From Paragorgia papillata (taxonomy: Eukaryota > Cnidaria > Anthozoa > Scleralcyonacea > Coralliidae): 64,000 bases of DNA. Of the stretch, positions 46,995-58,596 are shown one piece after another (position 1 is the first letter of the stretch; every line of letters begins with the position of its first letter). Both the position numbers and the translations under genes were made by a program. The stretch spans positions 1,944,001-2,008,000 of the forward strand of contig JAWNZC010000234.1 in the NCBI GenBank assembly GCA_035771165.1, written 5' to 3'. The notes beneath the pieces are model-generated. The model did no database searches. It was not told where the DNA came from and was given only the letters and a program-made list of their open reading frames with translations.

Positions 46995-47322
46995 GTTCTT
47001 GCTGTGTGTTGACTCGTCCAGCGTTTGTTGGTCCCCCATTCAATACCCTTCGTCGTACGTCGGGCAAATTGTGCAAGCCATTTACAGAAACGCGTTGGGG
47101 AGTACCAGAAGAAGCCAAAGAGTTTTGAAAAGCAGCTTGCCTTTGCTGGTTCAAAATATAATAATAATAACTGTAGTAATAAAAACTATAAGTGTTGTAA
47201 TACTGCCAGTACTGTGTATACGCTAAATACTCGGAATAATTCGAAGGACTGTTGGCATTTTCGTCTGTAGTTCGTCTCGTAGAAGCAGACATCAGATCGG
47301 CGTCATTCCTTCGAGCCGCCAT
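46995..47322 (-). CDS. FAM8A1: FAM8A1 exon 1 and start codon; gene complete in five exons (292 aa)
   Basis: FAM8A1 is a membrane protein of the RDD family that joins the HRD1 ubiquitin-ligase complex and promotes ER-associated degradation. The ATG at 47322-47320 lies in AAAATGGCGGC, a good initiation context overlapping a YY1-like motif, and the frame reads MAARRNDADLMSASTRRTTD. A Tyr-rich block, NYSEYLAYTQYWQYYNTYSF then YYYSYYYYI, corresponds to the EWLWQSYCGYLTW region of human FAM8A1. The donor is AAC|GTGAGT at 46994. CDS = 328+103+130+161+157 = 879 bases, 292 residues, with all phases consistent and no internal stop. It is shorter than human FAM8A1 mainly in the N-terminal low-complexity part. 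The RDD domain spans about residues 110-285. No TATA box is visible; a TGACGTCT site is at 47515-47522. Confidence 0.92.
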
Positions 47323-47737
47323 TTTCTTTTCACCTTGGATAAAGGAACTAGGAAGTGAAAGCTCGAAGATGATTGGATAATATCAGTACCGAATTATGCA
47401 TGTCGGATGACCAATCAAAATGCAGATTAAAGGAATCGGCAATCGTCCGATTAAGAACAAAAAAGTGGCCCACGAGACGCAGTCGAGTGGGTCACTGATG
47501 TTCTTACCACGTTGTGACGTCTTCTGTGCATCTATAACTGAACAGACAACAAAAAAATGGAATCTATTTGTTTTATACAATACAAAAACTTAAAAGGTTT
47601 TTAAAAAAACCCTGTCGGGTTTTGGGGCATGAAGAAAGAAAAAAGCAAGTCAGCTGACGTGATCTGACGTGACCATGCGTCTGTCCTCTAATAGATCATG
47701 GCCAACAACCAATGAAAACACGCATAGCAGCAAGGGT

Positions 47738-47741
<4 letters not shown>

Positions 47742-47810
<69 letters not shown>
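47742..47810. repeat. (TA)n microsatellite
   Basis: About 34 uninterrupted TA dinucleotides, self-complementary and able to extrude a cruciform. It lies about 420 bp upstream of the FAM8A1 start codon. Confidence 0.98.
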
Positions 47811-47815
<5 letters not shown>

Positions 47816-47943
47816 AAATAGGTTGCGTCTTACGCACGCTGTGATTGGTCAATTACCGTGTTTATATCAGGCTATGTAAACACGGTTGTGATGTCACGGC
47901 ACATTTTTTAGCCTTATTTCATAAAAGAAATAGAAAATGGATG

Positions 47944-48095
47944 CCCTGTGTTTATATAACCTGATGCAAACACTCGAGTGAGTTGGGAGAATTCGAAAGT
48001 ACTTATGTAAACCCTCGCCTACGGCTCGGGTTCACATAAACTTTCGAATTCTCCCAACTCACTCTCGTGTTTGCATCAGGCTATATAAACACGGG
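47944..48095. repeat. Long hairpin (end of a palindromic element)
   Basis: cctgatgcaaacactcgagt, gagttgggagaattcgaaag and their inverses around ccctcgcctacggctcggg. Flanking tgtgtttatataa/ctatataaacacggg extends the arms. A related unpaired end lies at about 47860. Confidence 0.7.
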
Positions 48096-48130
48096 CGGCC
48101 ATTTTCTATTTCTAAAATATATATATGTAT

Positions 48131-49115
48131 GGCACGGTGTCACGCGGTAAGAATAGTTGGACACTGGTGACTAGCGACGAAGAAAACTATAAACTCTCAA
48201 ACAAATAGTGTTTTGCTTTCGTTTATTTAAACGAAACGAAATGAAATGGAGCACGAAGAAAAGGATACAAACAACCCGTTTAATATATCTTGAAGAGAAA
48301 CCAGAGAACTTGAAGAAACCAAACGCCGTATGGTAAACAAAAACTCGATCTGCAGTGTATGTAGCCCTGGTTTGAAGACACTCCGTGAGTCCATGGTCAA
48401 ATTAATCATCTTAAAGTGGTTAACGGTAGGATTCTTGTTGTTTTCAAGTTTTCGCTTAACCTAAACAATATTCAGCTTCACGTTTTCGTGCTTTCCCTTT
48501 GCTCATCCAAACCATAAGTCAGCTTAACTAAAGCTAACTTAAAACACTACCTTTAAGGCTTATATTAACCGTGGTGGACGTGCATGCACTTTTTATTATT
48601 AAAAATACTCATGGGCTTTGTTGGTTTTCTTGGCTGTGTTTCGACTGAAACGTCTTTTGAATTCTTCTTTCTGGAATCCGATTCTACTGAATTGTTTTTA
48701 TCTCAGACTCTATTATAAATGTAATTTCTGAGCTGTTAATTACTTTTAATACTGCCTTTGCAAAATGTACATGCATAATGAAGCTATTTAAAGGCTTGCT
48801 AAAATTAATCCCTTTTGAAACCTCCTAAAAACAATATATTTTTTACAACCAGAATTTAATAATGAAATCTAAATTTTGCTTTGATATGTTCAACTTTCAT
48901 TAAATGATTTAAATCAGTTTTCTCATCCTAACAACCTATCCATAAATTGTATAATTTAATACAGTCCCAAGGATTTAACATCATTTGTTTTTATATCTGT
49001 TTGTTTTTGTATTGGCTGTATATTAGGAGTGCTTATTTTAATCAGGGGGTGGGTGGGTGTTTTAAAAAAGAATGTAAAAGCGGGCGAGGGGTTGTTGCGT
49101 TCATGTATTTCTAGT
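48131..49115 (+). repeat. Dispersed repeat family B, copy 2
   Basis: Shares in order gtcacgcggtaag, aaacgaaacgaaatg, tttaatatatcttgaagaga, tatggtaaacaaaaactcg, cgtgctttccctttgctc, ggagtgcttattttaatcag and gcgaggggttgttgcg with 24600-25330. It lacks the GC-rich 71-bp unit found in that copy. Confidence 0.6.
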
Positions 49116-49183
49116 ATTTATATCATCATAAACGAAAATTAAATCTGTGTTAAAATGAAAAAGTAGCATCTCTTGCAGCTTTT

Positions 49184-49308
49184 CTATTACAGAACCATCC
49201 TCAGAGAAACATGAGCGGCGGACCGCCAGACCGGTATCCCGAAAATGCGAGTTCAAATCCCGCTCGAGTCAGCCGAATTTTTCGGTTGACTTTGGCAGTG
49301 TAAGATTT
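49184..49308 (+). repeat. tRNA-like SINE insertion with perfect 15-bp target duplication
   Basis: TCTCTTGCAGCTTTT occurs at 49169-49183 and 49309-49323. The 125-bp insert contains gcgagttcaaatcccgctcg, a B-box-like segment, and gagtcagccgaatttttcgg. The disrupted host is the 11108-type element. The direct repeat length is typical of LINE-driven retroposition. Confidence 0.7.
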
Positions 49309-50144
49309 TCTCTTGCAGCTTTTTGTCCCCTTCTTTTCTCGCTTCATTGTTGAGGTGTTTCAGGTTGTTTGATAAGCAAATTAAATATTTTGACGTCACA
49401 CGTGCATAATGACTTTAATATGGGAGAAGGTTATATATATCTTGCGGTGGGTGGGTGGGAAAAAATTCCTGTGTAGAGCTAATTACAAGTATAGCTTTCG
49501 AATCGATGTAGAGCTCTTGGATAAAGTGATTCGTTTAGGCGCGTTTTGAGCTTATATGTGACTCTTGCGCGAATTGTAATTGGTTACTTTTCCCGCCGAA
49601 GAGAGAAGTAATGTTCTAATTGGTTAGCAAGTGCCGTATCACATGTTTTTCACGTGCACTGGCGAACTGGAAGAAAACGACCTTTAAAACTATCTGGCAT
49701 ATATATATCGATTGTTGATAGGTGGGAGTAACACCTTGGCCAACCTTCCTGTTCAAGGTTTTGGCACAGCTTGTAGTGAACCTTGTCTCATTATAACTTT
49801 AATTTATATATTAGCACATATAAATTGGCTTTAATAAACATAATAACTTAAAAGTTAATTCTACTGCATGTTAGGTTGTGGGAGAAACAAGTTCCCTTCG
49901 AATTATATAATTTGGCCAATTGATTTGATGACAATTTAAGAAATGACTCTTGGTTTAGCGTGCTCGCACCGAGTTATGGATGCACGCGGGAAATTGGGAG
50001 AGCACGAAAAAATCGTAAGAGTTGCTCGAGGCGATAGCCGATGGAGCACGCTAAACCATGGGCCATTTCTTTTATAACATTGCAATTCGTTTCACAAGCC
50101 GACAAATCGTTTTGGTTGTTATCTTTTGCCATTTTCGAAGCAGT

Positions 50145-50558
50145 CAGGGGCCGATCTTTGATTCTGCACCCCTACTCAAACTTGTTATGAGTTCGCATGC
50201 CATTTTTAGTGGGTCCGGGGCATCGCCCGGGAAATGTTTGAAATTTGGGTCTCTGTAATGGCATTTCATGCATGCATTCTGACAACACTTTTGAGCGAAA
50301 TGTTTTAAGTTTTAAAACATGTTTTTAATGGCACGTTTGAACTGAACTGAAGAGGAAATCACAAAAGAGAGATGGAAATTCGCAAATGAAGGAAAATAAC
50401 GCAAATATACGGTAACACGAAGTAAACACAATTTGTGATGACAACATGCTTTAAAATTAAAACAAAGATACTTCGTGTTTCCAATCGTTGTATTGAATTT
50501 ATGAACACTTGCCGCCCTAGGCGGCTGCCTAGTTCGCCTAGTGGTTACGCCGCCCCTG
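50145..50558. mobile_element. hAT-like short element
   Basis: Starts CAGGGGCCGATCTTTG and ends GGTTACGCCGCCCCTG. The interior right part (ctaggcggctgcctagttcg) resembles the widespread CAGGGGCGG-type hAT ends. No matching 8-bp flanks, so boundaries are uncertain. Confidence 0.45.
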
Positions 50559-50939
50559 AGCCAAATCTTTCTAGCTTGTTCACTAAAATCCAACCAAAAG
50601 GACAGTTTGTACTTGGTTACCCAGACCCATAGTTTATGTTTTTTGGGTCGTCGTTCTTTATTACTCAATAAATTTAAGGCCATAAAAATTTTCCTGCGCT
50701 TTTTTGGCGTGCTCGAGTTATGGAGCACGCACGCACGGCAGCCAATCAGAAACGTTGTTATATCAAACCCATGTTATAAAGAACAAGACGCCCGCTAGGC
50801 GTTAACTCGGGCTACTGGGCAATGGGCATGGTGATGTGGAGAATGAGATTGGTGGAGGAGGACATGTTAGAAAGCTAGTTAGAAAGCGCACATTTGTTTT
50901 ACAAAGAACAATTTTTTATTGACTACTATTATAAACTTA

Positions 50940-51617
50940 GGGACCGTTCCTTATTTATCAGGGGGGGATGGGTGAGAAATTGCCAAACTTTCTTTTTTTC
51001 TTTCAGGTACCCCCCAAGCAAAGTTTAAAAATTTGGTAGCCCCCCTGTTTTTTTTGACATAATTTCAGTGCCCCCCCCCCCCAACCCTTCAAATCCTGAC
51101 ATTAATCTTAAAACTAACCCCACCCACCCTACCTATAAAACCTCAAAATTCAATTACCCCATTAACCCTAAACCTAACCTTAACCCTAAATATAACCTTC
51201 TTAACCCCAACCTTAATTCCCACCTGACCCGCACATTAAACCAATTGTCACCTTAACCTTCTCCTTAATCTCCATCATAATTATTACCCTAACACCTTAA
51301 ACCTTAAACTATTAACCATTCTCCACTACTATTCACCAACACAATACACCAAGGATGGTAAGTCACAACCAGGATCTAAATACCTGAGCCTTATGGTTTA
51401 CTTTTACTTTACATTTTACAAAACAACACAAAATAATTCCAATTAAAGGCTTTTCTGAATGATTTATCCCAATAAGAAATGTTTCTTTGTATAATAATGT
51501 TGATCATCAAAGACTCTTATTATTTCAGGGTCCCCCCAAAATAAGTAGCAAAAATTTCAGGTCCCCCCATTTTCTCACCCATCCCCCCCCCCCCTCTGAT
51601 AAATAATGAATGGTCCC
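50940..51617. mobile_element. PIF/Harbinger-type MITE with TTA target duplication
   Basis: About 45-bp terminal inverted repeats: GGGACCGTTCCTTATTTATC with gggggatgggtgagaaa, inverted on the right. TTA on both sides (50937-50939, 51618-51620) fits the 3-bp Harbinger target. The interior has taaccctaaacctaacctta-type telomere-like repeats (51155-51195) and poly-C runs. No transposase. Confidence 0.75.
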
Positions 51618-52944
51618 TTACATGCATGGACAACCTAGATTGGGACAATATAGAATTCATATACAGATCCATCATGACATTGCTTTAACTATATCCCGAA
51701 CTATATGTATGTTATTGTGACATTTTGTGTACATATTAGGTACACTTTAATATTTTAGTTATTGTTAATAAACTGTTTAGATGGTGTTCACAGATCTCAC
51801 ATAACAATATCTGAAGTCATTCATTTTAAAGGCCGCAATGTTTAGCATTATCAACAGCACTGCTCATATATATCGTTCTGTTCTGGGGGAGATGGTTGAG
51901 AGGGGTAGGGATTAAGGGAGGCAGGTACCCTCTCGTCCAGAACAGAACGCCTGCTATGGAGGCTACTTTTTGTCATGCGAATAATACATGTTTGAACTCT
52001 TGTTTACTTTTCAATCAGACTTTTGTTTTTTAACTTTGTGGTAGCTAAATTTTATTGAAAAGAGTCGAAGAGTCTGATTTTGGCAGTAAATAACAGTATA
52101 TTATAGTCGGCTAACCAGACTGAACACATAATTTCTTTATGCAAGAAAATAATCTAAACTAATATCTAAACAAAAACATGTTGCGCTCTAACTCAAGACA
52201 GGGGAAAATTTGACAAAGATTGCCTACCAGGTGGTGGGTGCTCTGCAGTGGGGCTTATCGACACAAAAAAAATTGAAAATGTCAAATGCCCCTGGGTATG
52301 CCCTCCCTCCCCTGGGTCGGCAAAACATTGATTCAGTTTCAGATTGGGATTATACAATTCCCTCGTTCAGTCGTTCTTTAAAATCACCTGATTAACTTCA
52401 TTACAACTAGTGATCACAAACAACGCCCATTGACAATTTGAAACTTTGACTGCATGATAAAAAAATCTAAAACAACCAGATCTCAAAACACAATTAATTT
52501 GTGAATAGACAATGAATAGTATAAACTAGTATTAAAATGCATGTACATAGGATTGTGTTTATTTTGTATAAACTGGCACCACAATAAACAATGCAAGTAA
52601 AAACAAGTAAACAACTGAGAAACAGTGAAATGTCTTTCAAATATTCAAAAACATCGATAAAATGGCAATAAAATCTTCGTTCAAAAGAGACAACCACTGA
52701 TCATCTGGAGACAACTTGGCCAAACCTCAGTTTTGCAATTATTAAACATGACTGTTCTCTGACGTCCTTCACTCCTTCAGTTTAAAGTTTCCAATTATTT
52801 TTAATACACCTTGATTCGCTGACAGTCTGACTACTCTGACATCTTTGTTTGAGACGACTGCTGTGTAGTGTGCCAAGAAATGGTTTAGCAAAGAGAAAGG
52901 CTAATTTGTGCTAAATTAGCATAATTTAGCTTTATTTCAAAAGT

Positions 52945-53825
52945 TAAACTGGTGTACCAAAACATTGAAATGGTGGTCATACTGGTGTACCAAAACAATG
53001 AGATGGTGGCCATACTGGTGTACCAAAACATTGAGATGGTGGCCATACTGGTGAACCAAAACAATGAGATGGTGGCCATACTGGTGTACCAAAATATTGA
53101 TTTGGTGGCCATACTGGTCTGCCAAAACATTGAAATGGTGGCCACACTGGTGTACCAAAACAATGAAATAGTGGCCATACTGGTGTACCAAAACATTGAA
53201 ATGCTGGCCATACGGGTGTACCAAAACATTGAAATGGTGGTCATACTGGTGTACCAAAACATTGAGATGGTGGCCATACTGGTGAACCAAAACAATGAGA
53301 TGGTGGCCATACTGGTGTACCAAAATATTGATTTGGTGGCCATACTGGTCTGCCAAAACATTGAAATGGTGGCCACACTGGTGTACCAAAACAATGAAAT
53401 AGTGGCCATACTGGTGTACCAAAACATTGAAATGCTGGCCATACAGGTGTACCAAAACATCGAAATGGTGGTCATACTGATGTACCAAAACATTGAGATG
53501 GTGGCCATACTGGTGAACCAAAACAATGAGATGGTGGCCATACTGGTGTACCAAAACATTGAAATGCTGGCCATACTGGTGTACCAAAACATTGAAATGG
53601 TGGCCATACTGGTGTACCAAAACATTGAAATGGTTGTCATACTGGTGTACCAAAACATTGAAATGGTGGCCATACTGGTGTACCAAAATATTTAAGTGCT
53701 AGCCATACTGGTGTACCAAAACATTGAAATGGTGGCCATACTGGTGTACCAAAACATTGAGATGGTGGTCATACTGGTGAACCAAAACATTGAAATGGTT
53801 GGGCCATATTGGTGTACCCAAACAA
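52945..53825 (+). repeat. 33-bp minisatellite, about 26 copies
   Basis: The unit is caaaacattgaaatggtggc followed by catactggtgtac. Variants (gaacc for gtacc, aatgaga for attgaaa, tctgcc) recur in the same order, showing a higher-order block of about 250 bp duplicated at 53000-53250 and 53250-53500. Because 33 is divisible by 3, three long frames on the two strands are open throughout. None is protein-like beyond the 11-residue repeat. Confidence 0.95.
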
Positions 53826-54169
53826 TAACACACACTTGATGAAAGTACAGTAATATATAAACTGTTTAATAACATCGCATTTTAGTGCAAGACATCAGTA
53901 CAATAATAAACAATACAAGCAAAAATAAAGCAAAATACTGCTTACATACAGCACTTACAGACACAATTCAGTTCATCTAAATGACAACTTCGATGAAGAT
54001 GTAAAACACAGCATGTTTACCTTTCACTTGCAAGTTGGCTTTATCAACTTTCTTTGTTCTTTGATTTACAGCACTTGAGCAACATTTTTCAGCACAATTT
54101 AATTAATAACACATGTATTGAAATTGATCGCGAATTTTCGTATAAAGTTTGATCGAGTACTACACATTT

Positions 54170-54331
54170 TCAGCGTACGGTTATCGAGATCGCGGACCAA
54201 CCTAGGTCTACTATAGTATAAAAGGCATTGCGAGCGTGTTTATCATTAAAACACAAATTAACTTCGAACAACACAACCAAAGGCGTCAGGAGAAGCAAAA
54301 AACTCGCCACTCCTGCATGAAAATCCGCCAT
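54170..54331 (-). CDS. Possible first exon or short secreted/membrane protein
   Basis: The minus strand has TCATCATGGCGG at 54331, a good start context. The frame reads MADFHAGVASFLLLLTPLVV, LFEVNLCFNDKHARNAFYTI, then VDLGWSAISITVR and a stop (54172-54170). The first 23 residues look like a signal peptide or membrane anchor. A TGACGTCA site lies upstream (54480-54487). If this is a first exon, a donor such as ATA|GTAGAC could end it. No downstream exon was recognised, and part of the upstream sequence (caacctcgtacccagggt) recurs at 32030, so a repeat-derived frame is equally possible. Confidence 0.3.
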   Translation of the reverse strand: MADFHAGVASFLLLLTPLVVLFEVNLCFNDKHARNAFYTIVDLGWSAISITVR

Positions 54332-54770
54332 GATGAAACATCAGCATTTGAGCTTGTGGGCGTGGCAGCCCAAATAAGGTCATAAAATCGATTAACGCCT
54401 CAGGCGTCGAGACTTATATATTTGGGCGGGGGCGGGGAAGCGGAGGTAAGACCCTGGGTACGAGGTTGCATTTGAGCTGTGACGTCAGAAGTGCCGTTTG
54501 GCGACACAAATAAAAAAAATAAAAATAACAGAGCCAAAACCTAGACTCGTCTACCTGCGGTAGCCTGAGTAATTAAAGATATTTATTATATATAATAAAG
54601 TGTTTTATTAATTTTCCCGCCACTAATAAAAGTGATAATCTCACATGTGCGATTATTTATGATAATCGCACATGTGACAATTATCGCTGAATCAGCATTA
54701 TAGTTTAATGCAATTTTTGCAAGGCAATAGGACAATTTTTTTATATAATAAACAGAACAATACATGGATG

Positions 54771-54895
54771 CTTGGAAATATGAAATTTAGTTCTCGTGTT
54801 GACCAGGATATGGCACTCGTTCGCTTCGCTCACTCGTGAGATATCCTGGTCAACACTCGAAATAAATTTCATATTTCCGCACATCCATGTATTAT
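54771..54895. repeat. Long hairpin
   Basis: ggaaatatgaaatttagttc and gttgaccaggatat against their inverses around cgttcgcttcgctcactcg. A smaller palindrome (acatgtgcgattatttatga and inverse) precedes it at 54631-54685. Probably both are ends of one palindromic element. Confidence 0.65.
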
Positions 54896-54949
54896 TCTCT
54901 ATATAGCCCTCTCCGATAACTCATGATGCTGATGCACGTCAAAATAGTT

Positions 54950-55330
54950 AATTATTACCTCCGCCAGCTGGAGGTTGTGTTTTACCTGTTCAGATCTGGA
55001 TCTGTTTAATTTGTCTGTCTGGCGCTAGGATATCTCAAAACGGCAGAAAACGCTGCCCCGGATGAAAAGATTGACAAAGGACCGACCCGGCCTTTCAATG
55101 TTGATTGAATTTGGTTGAAATTTGGATGAGAAATTGAAATTATAATGAAAAATCTGACCACAAGAGTCTCCGCGTAGAAGAGATGCTTCATTTCGCGCAT
55201 TGCCTTTTTTATGCAAATATTATTTTTGCATAATTTTGGTATACGAGTGCAATCAAGCATTTTATTCATTGGCATACATTGAATGAGTAGTTTAAACGAC
55301 TGAAGTTTCAACATTAACCCGATTAGCTCA
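54950..55330. repeat. Dispersed repeat beginning cctccgccagctggagg
   Basis: acctccgccagctggaggtt, atctcaaaacggcagaaaac, and at the right end atgcaaatattatttttgca with gagtgcaatcaagcattt. The fragments at 27785-27800 and 28570-28640 are the two ends of another copy, split by the hAT element at 27809-28489. No coding content. Confidence 0.55.
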
Positions 55331-55724
55331 TTATAAACTTTCTGGTGGTGATAGAGCCCTTCGTCGTTTTAATACTGCCATTCATAGGGCCGGTTATGGG
55401 GGGCTTTGTGCACGTCATCGGTTATCCACACCGATACTCCCATTATATCATATGAGGAGCTTCAATTCTTCACACTAGCTGACATGGGCTGCTTTTAATC
55501 ACTGACGTGGGGGTCGTAATTTAGTATTGCTGAAAGGTATACGGAGGTCCTAACATTGTGGACGTGGGTCAATTGACACATGTTTTCTTAATTTACTGAT
55601 TTACTGGCACGCGCGCACGAAACTGAAAACCCAAGAGACAATTATGTACCATGTTTATCACTGGCGTATATAGCCTGTTTAAGATTGGCCCATACAGCAG
55701 CTGATTCCCCGAGTTTATTATTTA

Positions 55725-55812
55725 TTGCTTAGCTTTCGACCTGTTGACCGGACGGACCTTCATTCGAATCATTGATTTTGCCTAAATCAACAGGTCGAAA
55801 GCTATATTATAT
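55725..55812. repeat. Two inverted Penelope-like 3'-end fragments
   Basis: agctttcgacctgttgac at 55731-55748 and its inverse tcaacaggtcgaaagct at 55787-55804. Each is the stem plus GAAAGC motif found at both ends of the Penelope fragment at 59520-60510. Probably terminal pieces of a deleted copy. Confidence 0.5.
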
Positions 55813-55824
55813 TAGCGCGCTCTC

Positions 55825-56060
55825 CGCCCCTCACCTGCAATGAAGTTAAGCCGGTCGAATTGGATTAGTATACTGTACTTGCATGGATGGCTTAGTACTT
55901 GGATGGGGGTGACTACCTTGAATGGCTCTATGTGCCAGTAGAATTCTCAGTGTTGTTCGTTTCTCCGCCTGTGTCTCGGTTTTTTTCCTCCGGGTTCTCC
56001 GGTTTCCCTCCACACTCCCTCCACACTATAACCAACGTTATATAGTGTCCCCAATTAGTT
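55825..56060 (+). repeat. 5S rRNA-derived SINE, copy 3
   Basis: gttaagccggtcgaattgg and ttagtacttggatgggggtg are the 5S 3' half, here with an internal duplication (cttgcatggatggcttagta). Then cctccgggttctccggtttc and ctccctccacactataacc of the body. More diverged than the copy at 23969. Confidence 0.6.
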
Positions 56061-57156
56061 CCGTGAGCTATAACACTCATATAAAGTTTAGATACATACA
56101 CATGACATGCATAAACGTAGTGTTATCAGAAATTCGCGCATTCTATTACAATTTGTCATCTATTTTTTACTAAACCAGTCAACTGGCTGACGAACACATC
56201 ATCAGGACAACGGACAATCACATGCACAATTCAAATAAAATTTCAGAGATTGCGGTAAAGCAGCAACGGCTCCGATGGCTAGAAAACTGCGAGAATGCCC
56301 AATGACGCTTTGTATATATATCACAACCCGCATTGAAGTACCCCAATCGCGATCAATTCAATCCAGATGACCAGATCGAGAGGTGATCAATTGCGATATA
56401 GTTTGTGCATGTACTTGGGAGTGATTTGTACAAATAGGCAGTAGGAAGACAAGACAATATCGAAGATGAAGATGACACTATAAATTACATAACAAATTAT
56501 CACATTTAATTTGTCATTACTCATCAGATTGGTCCCACAAGGATGACATTAGGATTGCTCTCTGTTCAAGAGAGATCCAATTAATCCTAAAGGGCGGTAC
56601 CGTGGCTTTTTTCGCAAACTTTACCGCAATCTGGGAACTCCAGCTTGTCAATGTGGTTTGCTCTTTGGTGTTCGAATTTGTACATTTATTAGTATCTCGC
56701 TCGTCTGGGGTAATCTGGTTGGGTTGTATTTCTACGACGATTGAGGTTTTTTATCTGGTTATAGTTTAGAATCACGGACAATCTACACACATAGTTTCGA
56801 ATCTTTGTTGTTAAGTACCACTACTATAGTTCTGTATATACAGAGTATTATTTGTTAGTACTATTTACAGAATGAGTGGCCGTTCTGTATCGGGGTATAC
56901 AGACACGAGGCGAAATAAATTACTTCTAAAACGATCTATTTAATTGGTAAGTTTATTGGCGTAGTAATTTTTCTAAAAAAACGTTGTCTAGCTAAGTCGA
57001 GAAAATCAAAGCTAAAGTTTATGTAAATCAAGAGGAATCTATATCACAGACCCTCGTTAAACATGGATTTTTCTTTTTCTTTGTGTTTTCCTCATGAATT
57101 ATTAATGAGCCTTAGAAGAACAAAACGTAATGTAATTAGGAAGATATAGGTAAAAC

Positions 57157-58596
57157 CAGGGCCGCCGAGAGCCAGGATGGGCCCGGGGGAAGGTAAGTCT
57201 GTCTTGCGGGCCCCTAAACGTCTCAGATGTCAGAGGCGATTGGATTTCTACTGTTGTGCGAGTACTCACATCGCTGTTAAAAACATGCGGTGTCGTACTA
57301 CATTGCCGCTACTGCACTACGGCGCAAAATGTGCGTTTTAGCTTTCATCTGACAGTCAGTGTCTAAATAACTACATTGTTGAAACAGAGTATTGAAAGAA
57401 TTCCTAACAAAGATTCCTTAATACAAGATCGAATTCAACAAAAACAGATATGCGTACGTGGCGTGGTCGGCGGCTATGGAGCGCCGAATGAGACTTGTAA
57501 ACTTTACGTATTCATTTTATATGATAAACTAACATGGTGGAACTCACGATCTGACGTAAACTTGTCAATTACGATATTCTAAAGAATGCCGTAACATATC
57601 ATAAACTTTCATATTCCAATGTGGTATTTACTTTAGTTTATGACGTGCTCAGTGCACTTCATGACAAACTTCACACTGACGATATTTTCCTGGCCTCGAA
57701 AAACTGGCGGGAATTCGCGGGAAGAGTCGTAGTATTATATTTCTTTACGAAATGTCAAACAGATGGAGATGAGAAGGGGTTTAATTAACAGACCAAATCT
57801 TGTTTCGTTTTTCGATGCAGTACGGCAGTTACTTTCCGAGGTTGAGGTGTGCTTGGAAGCAAGAGACGGTGTAACTTTGTACCTGAAAAGGTGAAACATG
57901 CAGGGGTCGTAGCATTTAATAAGTATAATAATAACGATATACGAACAGTGACTAGCAACCTAAGAATGCCATGCATAGGAATATATATAACTTCGAGAGA
58001 CAATCCACCTCAGGAAGCAGGGGCCGACGGCCGACCTAAATACGTAATATCAAGACATCAAATTGTATATCTCCGAGAGATTCATTTTCCATGGACGAAG
58101 ATACCTAATGTGTTGGGGGTTATGAAATTACACCGTCTCCTGCATTGAAAAACGAAACAAGATTTGGTATGTTATTTAAACACCTTCTCCGGCTCTTTGA
58201 CATTTAGGAAAGAAATATAAATATGAATCGAATGGGATCGAAAATCGCGCAAAGGATCATAATTATTGTCAAAGACAGTGAAGTTTGTCATGAAGTTGAA
58301 GTACGTCACTAAACTAAAGTAAATACCACATTGGAATCTGAAAGTTTATGATATGTTATGGCATTCTTGTATGTTACGTTCTACATATAGGACTTCAGAA
58401 TATCATAATTGACAAGTTTACGTCAGATCGTGAGTTCCACCATGTTAGTTTATAATATAAAATGAATACGTCATGAATATTTAAAGTTTATAATAAAGTC
58501 TCATTCCGCGCTCCATGCATAGGCGGCCGTACGGGCCCCTAACGTGGGCCGGGCCCCAGGGCAGTTGTCCCGCCTACCCCCTTCTCGGCGGTACTG
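57157..58596. mobile_element. hAT-like element enclosing a large palindrome
   Basis: Ends CAGGGCCGCCGAGAG and CTTCTCGGCGGTACTG resemble the CAGGGCCGCCGAGAG hAT type, but no 8-bp duplication is seen. Within it, about 57465-57815 is repeated inverted at about 58145-58530 (aaactaacatggtggaactc, ccaatgtggtatttacttta, gaccaaatcttgtttcg and inverses), leaving a loop of about 330 bp with a degenerate frame. Confidence 0.5.
57849..58148 (+). pseudogene. Degenerate frame with helix-turn-helix-like end
   Basis: A 99-residue open stretch in the loop of the palindrome. The first two thirds show no family. The end, ADGRPKYVISRHQIVYLREI then HFPWTKIPNVLGV, resembles the GRPxxxIxxxQLxxLxxxxFxWxxIAxxLGVS segment before the integrase core of some animal transposon-derived proteins. 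No ATG start and no integrase core follow. Either a captured transposase fragment or chance. Confidence 0.3.

Noticed and set aside
52885..53695. Long open frames on both strands (247-262 codons)
   Set aside because: They follow only from a 33-bp tandem repeat whose length is a multiple of three. The products are an 11-residue repeat without domain features.
52945..53825. CRISPR-like array
   Set aside because: Repeats are directly contiguous, with no unique spacers, in an animal genome.
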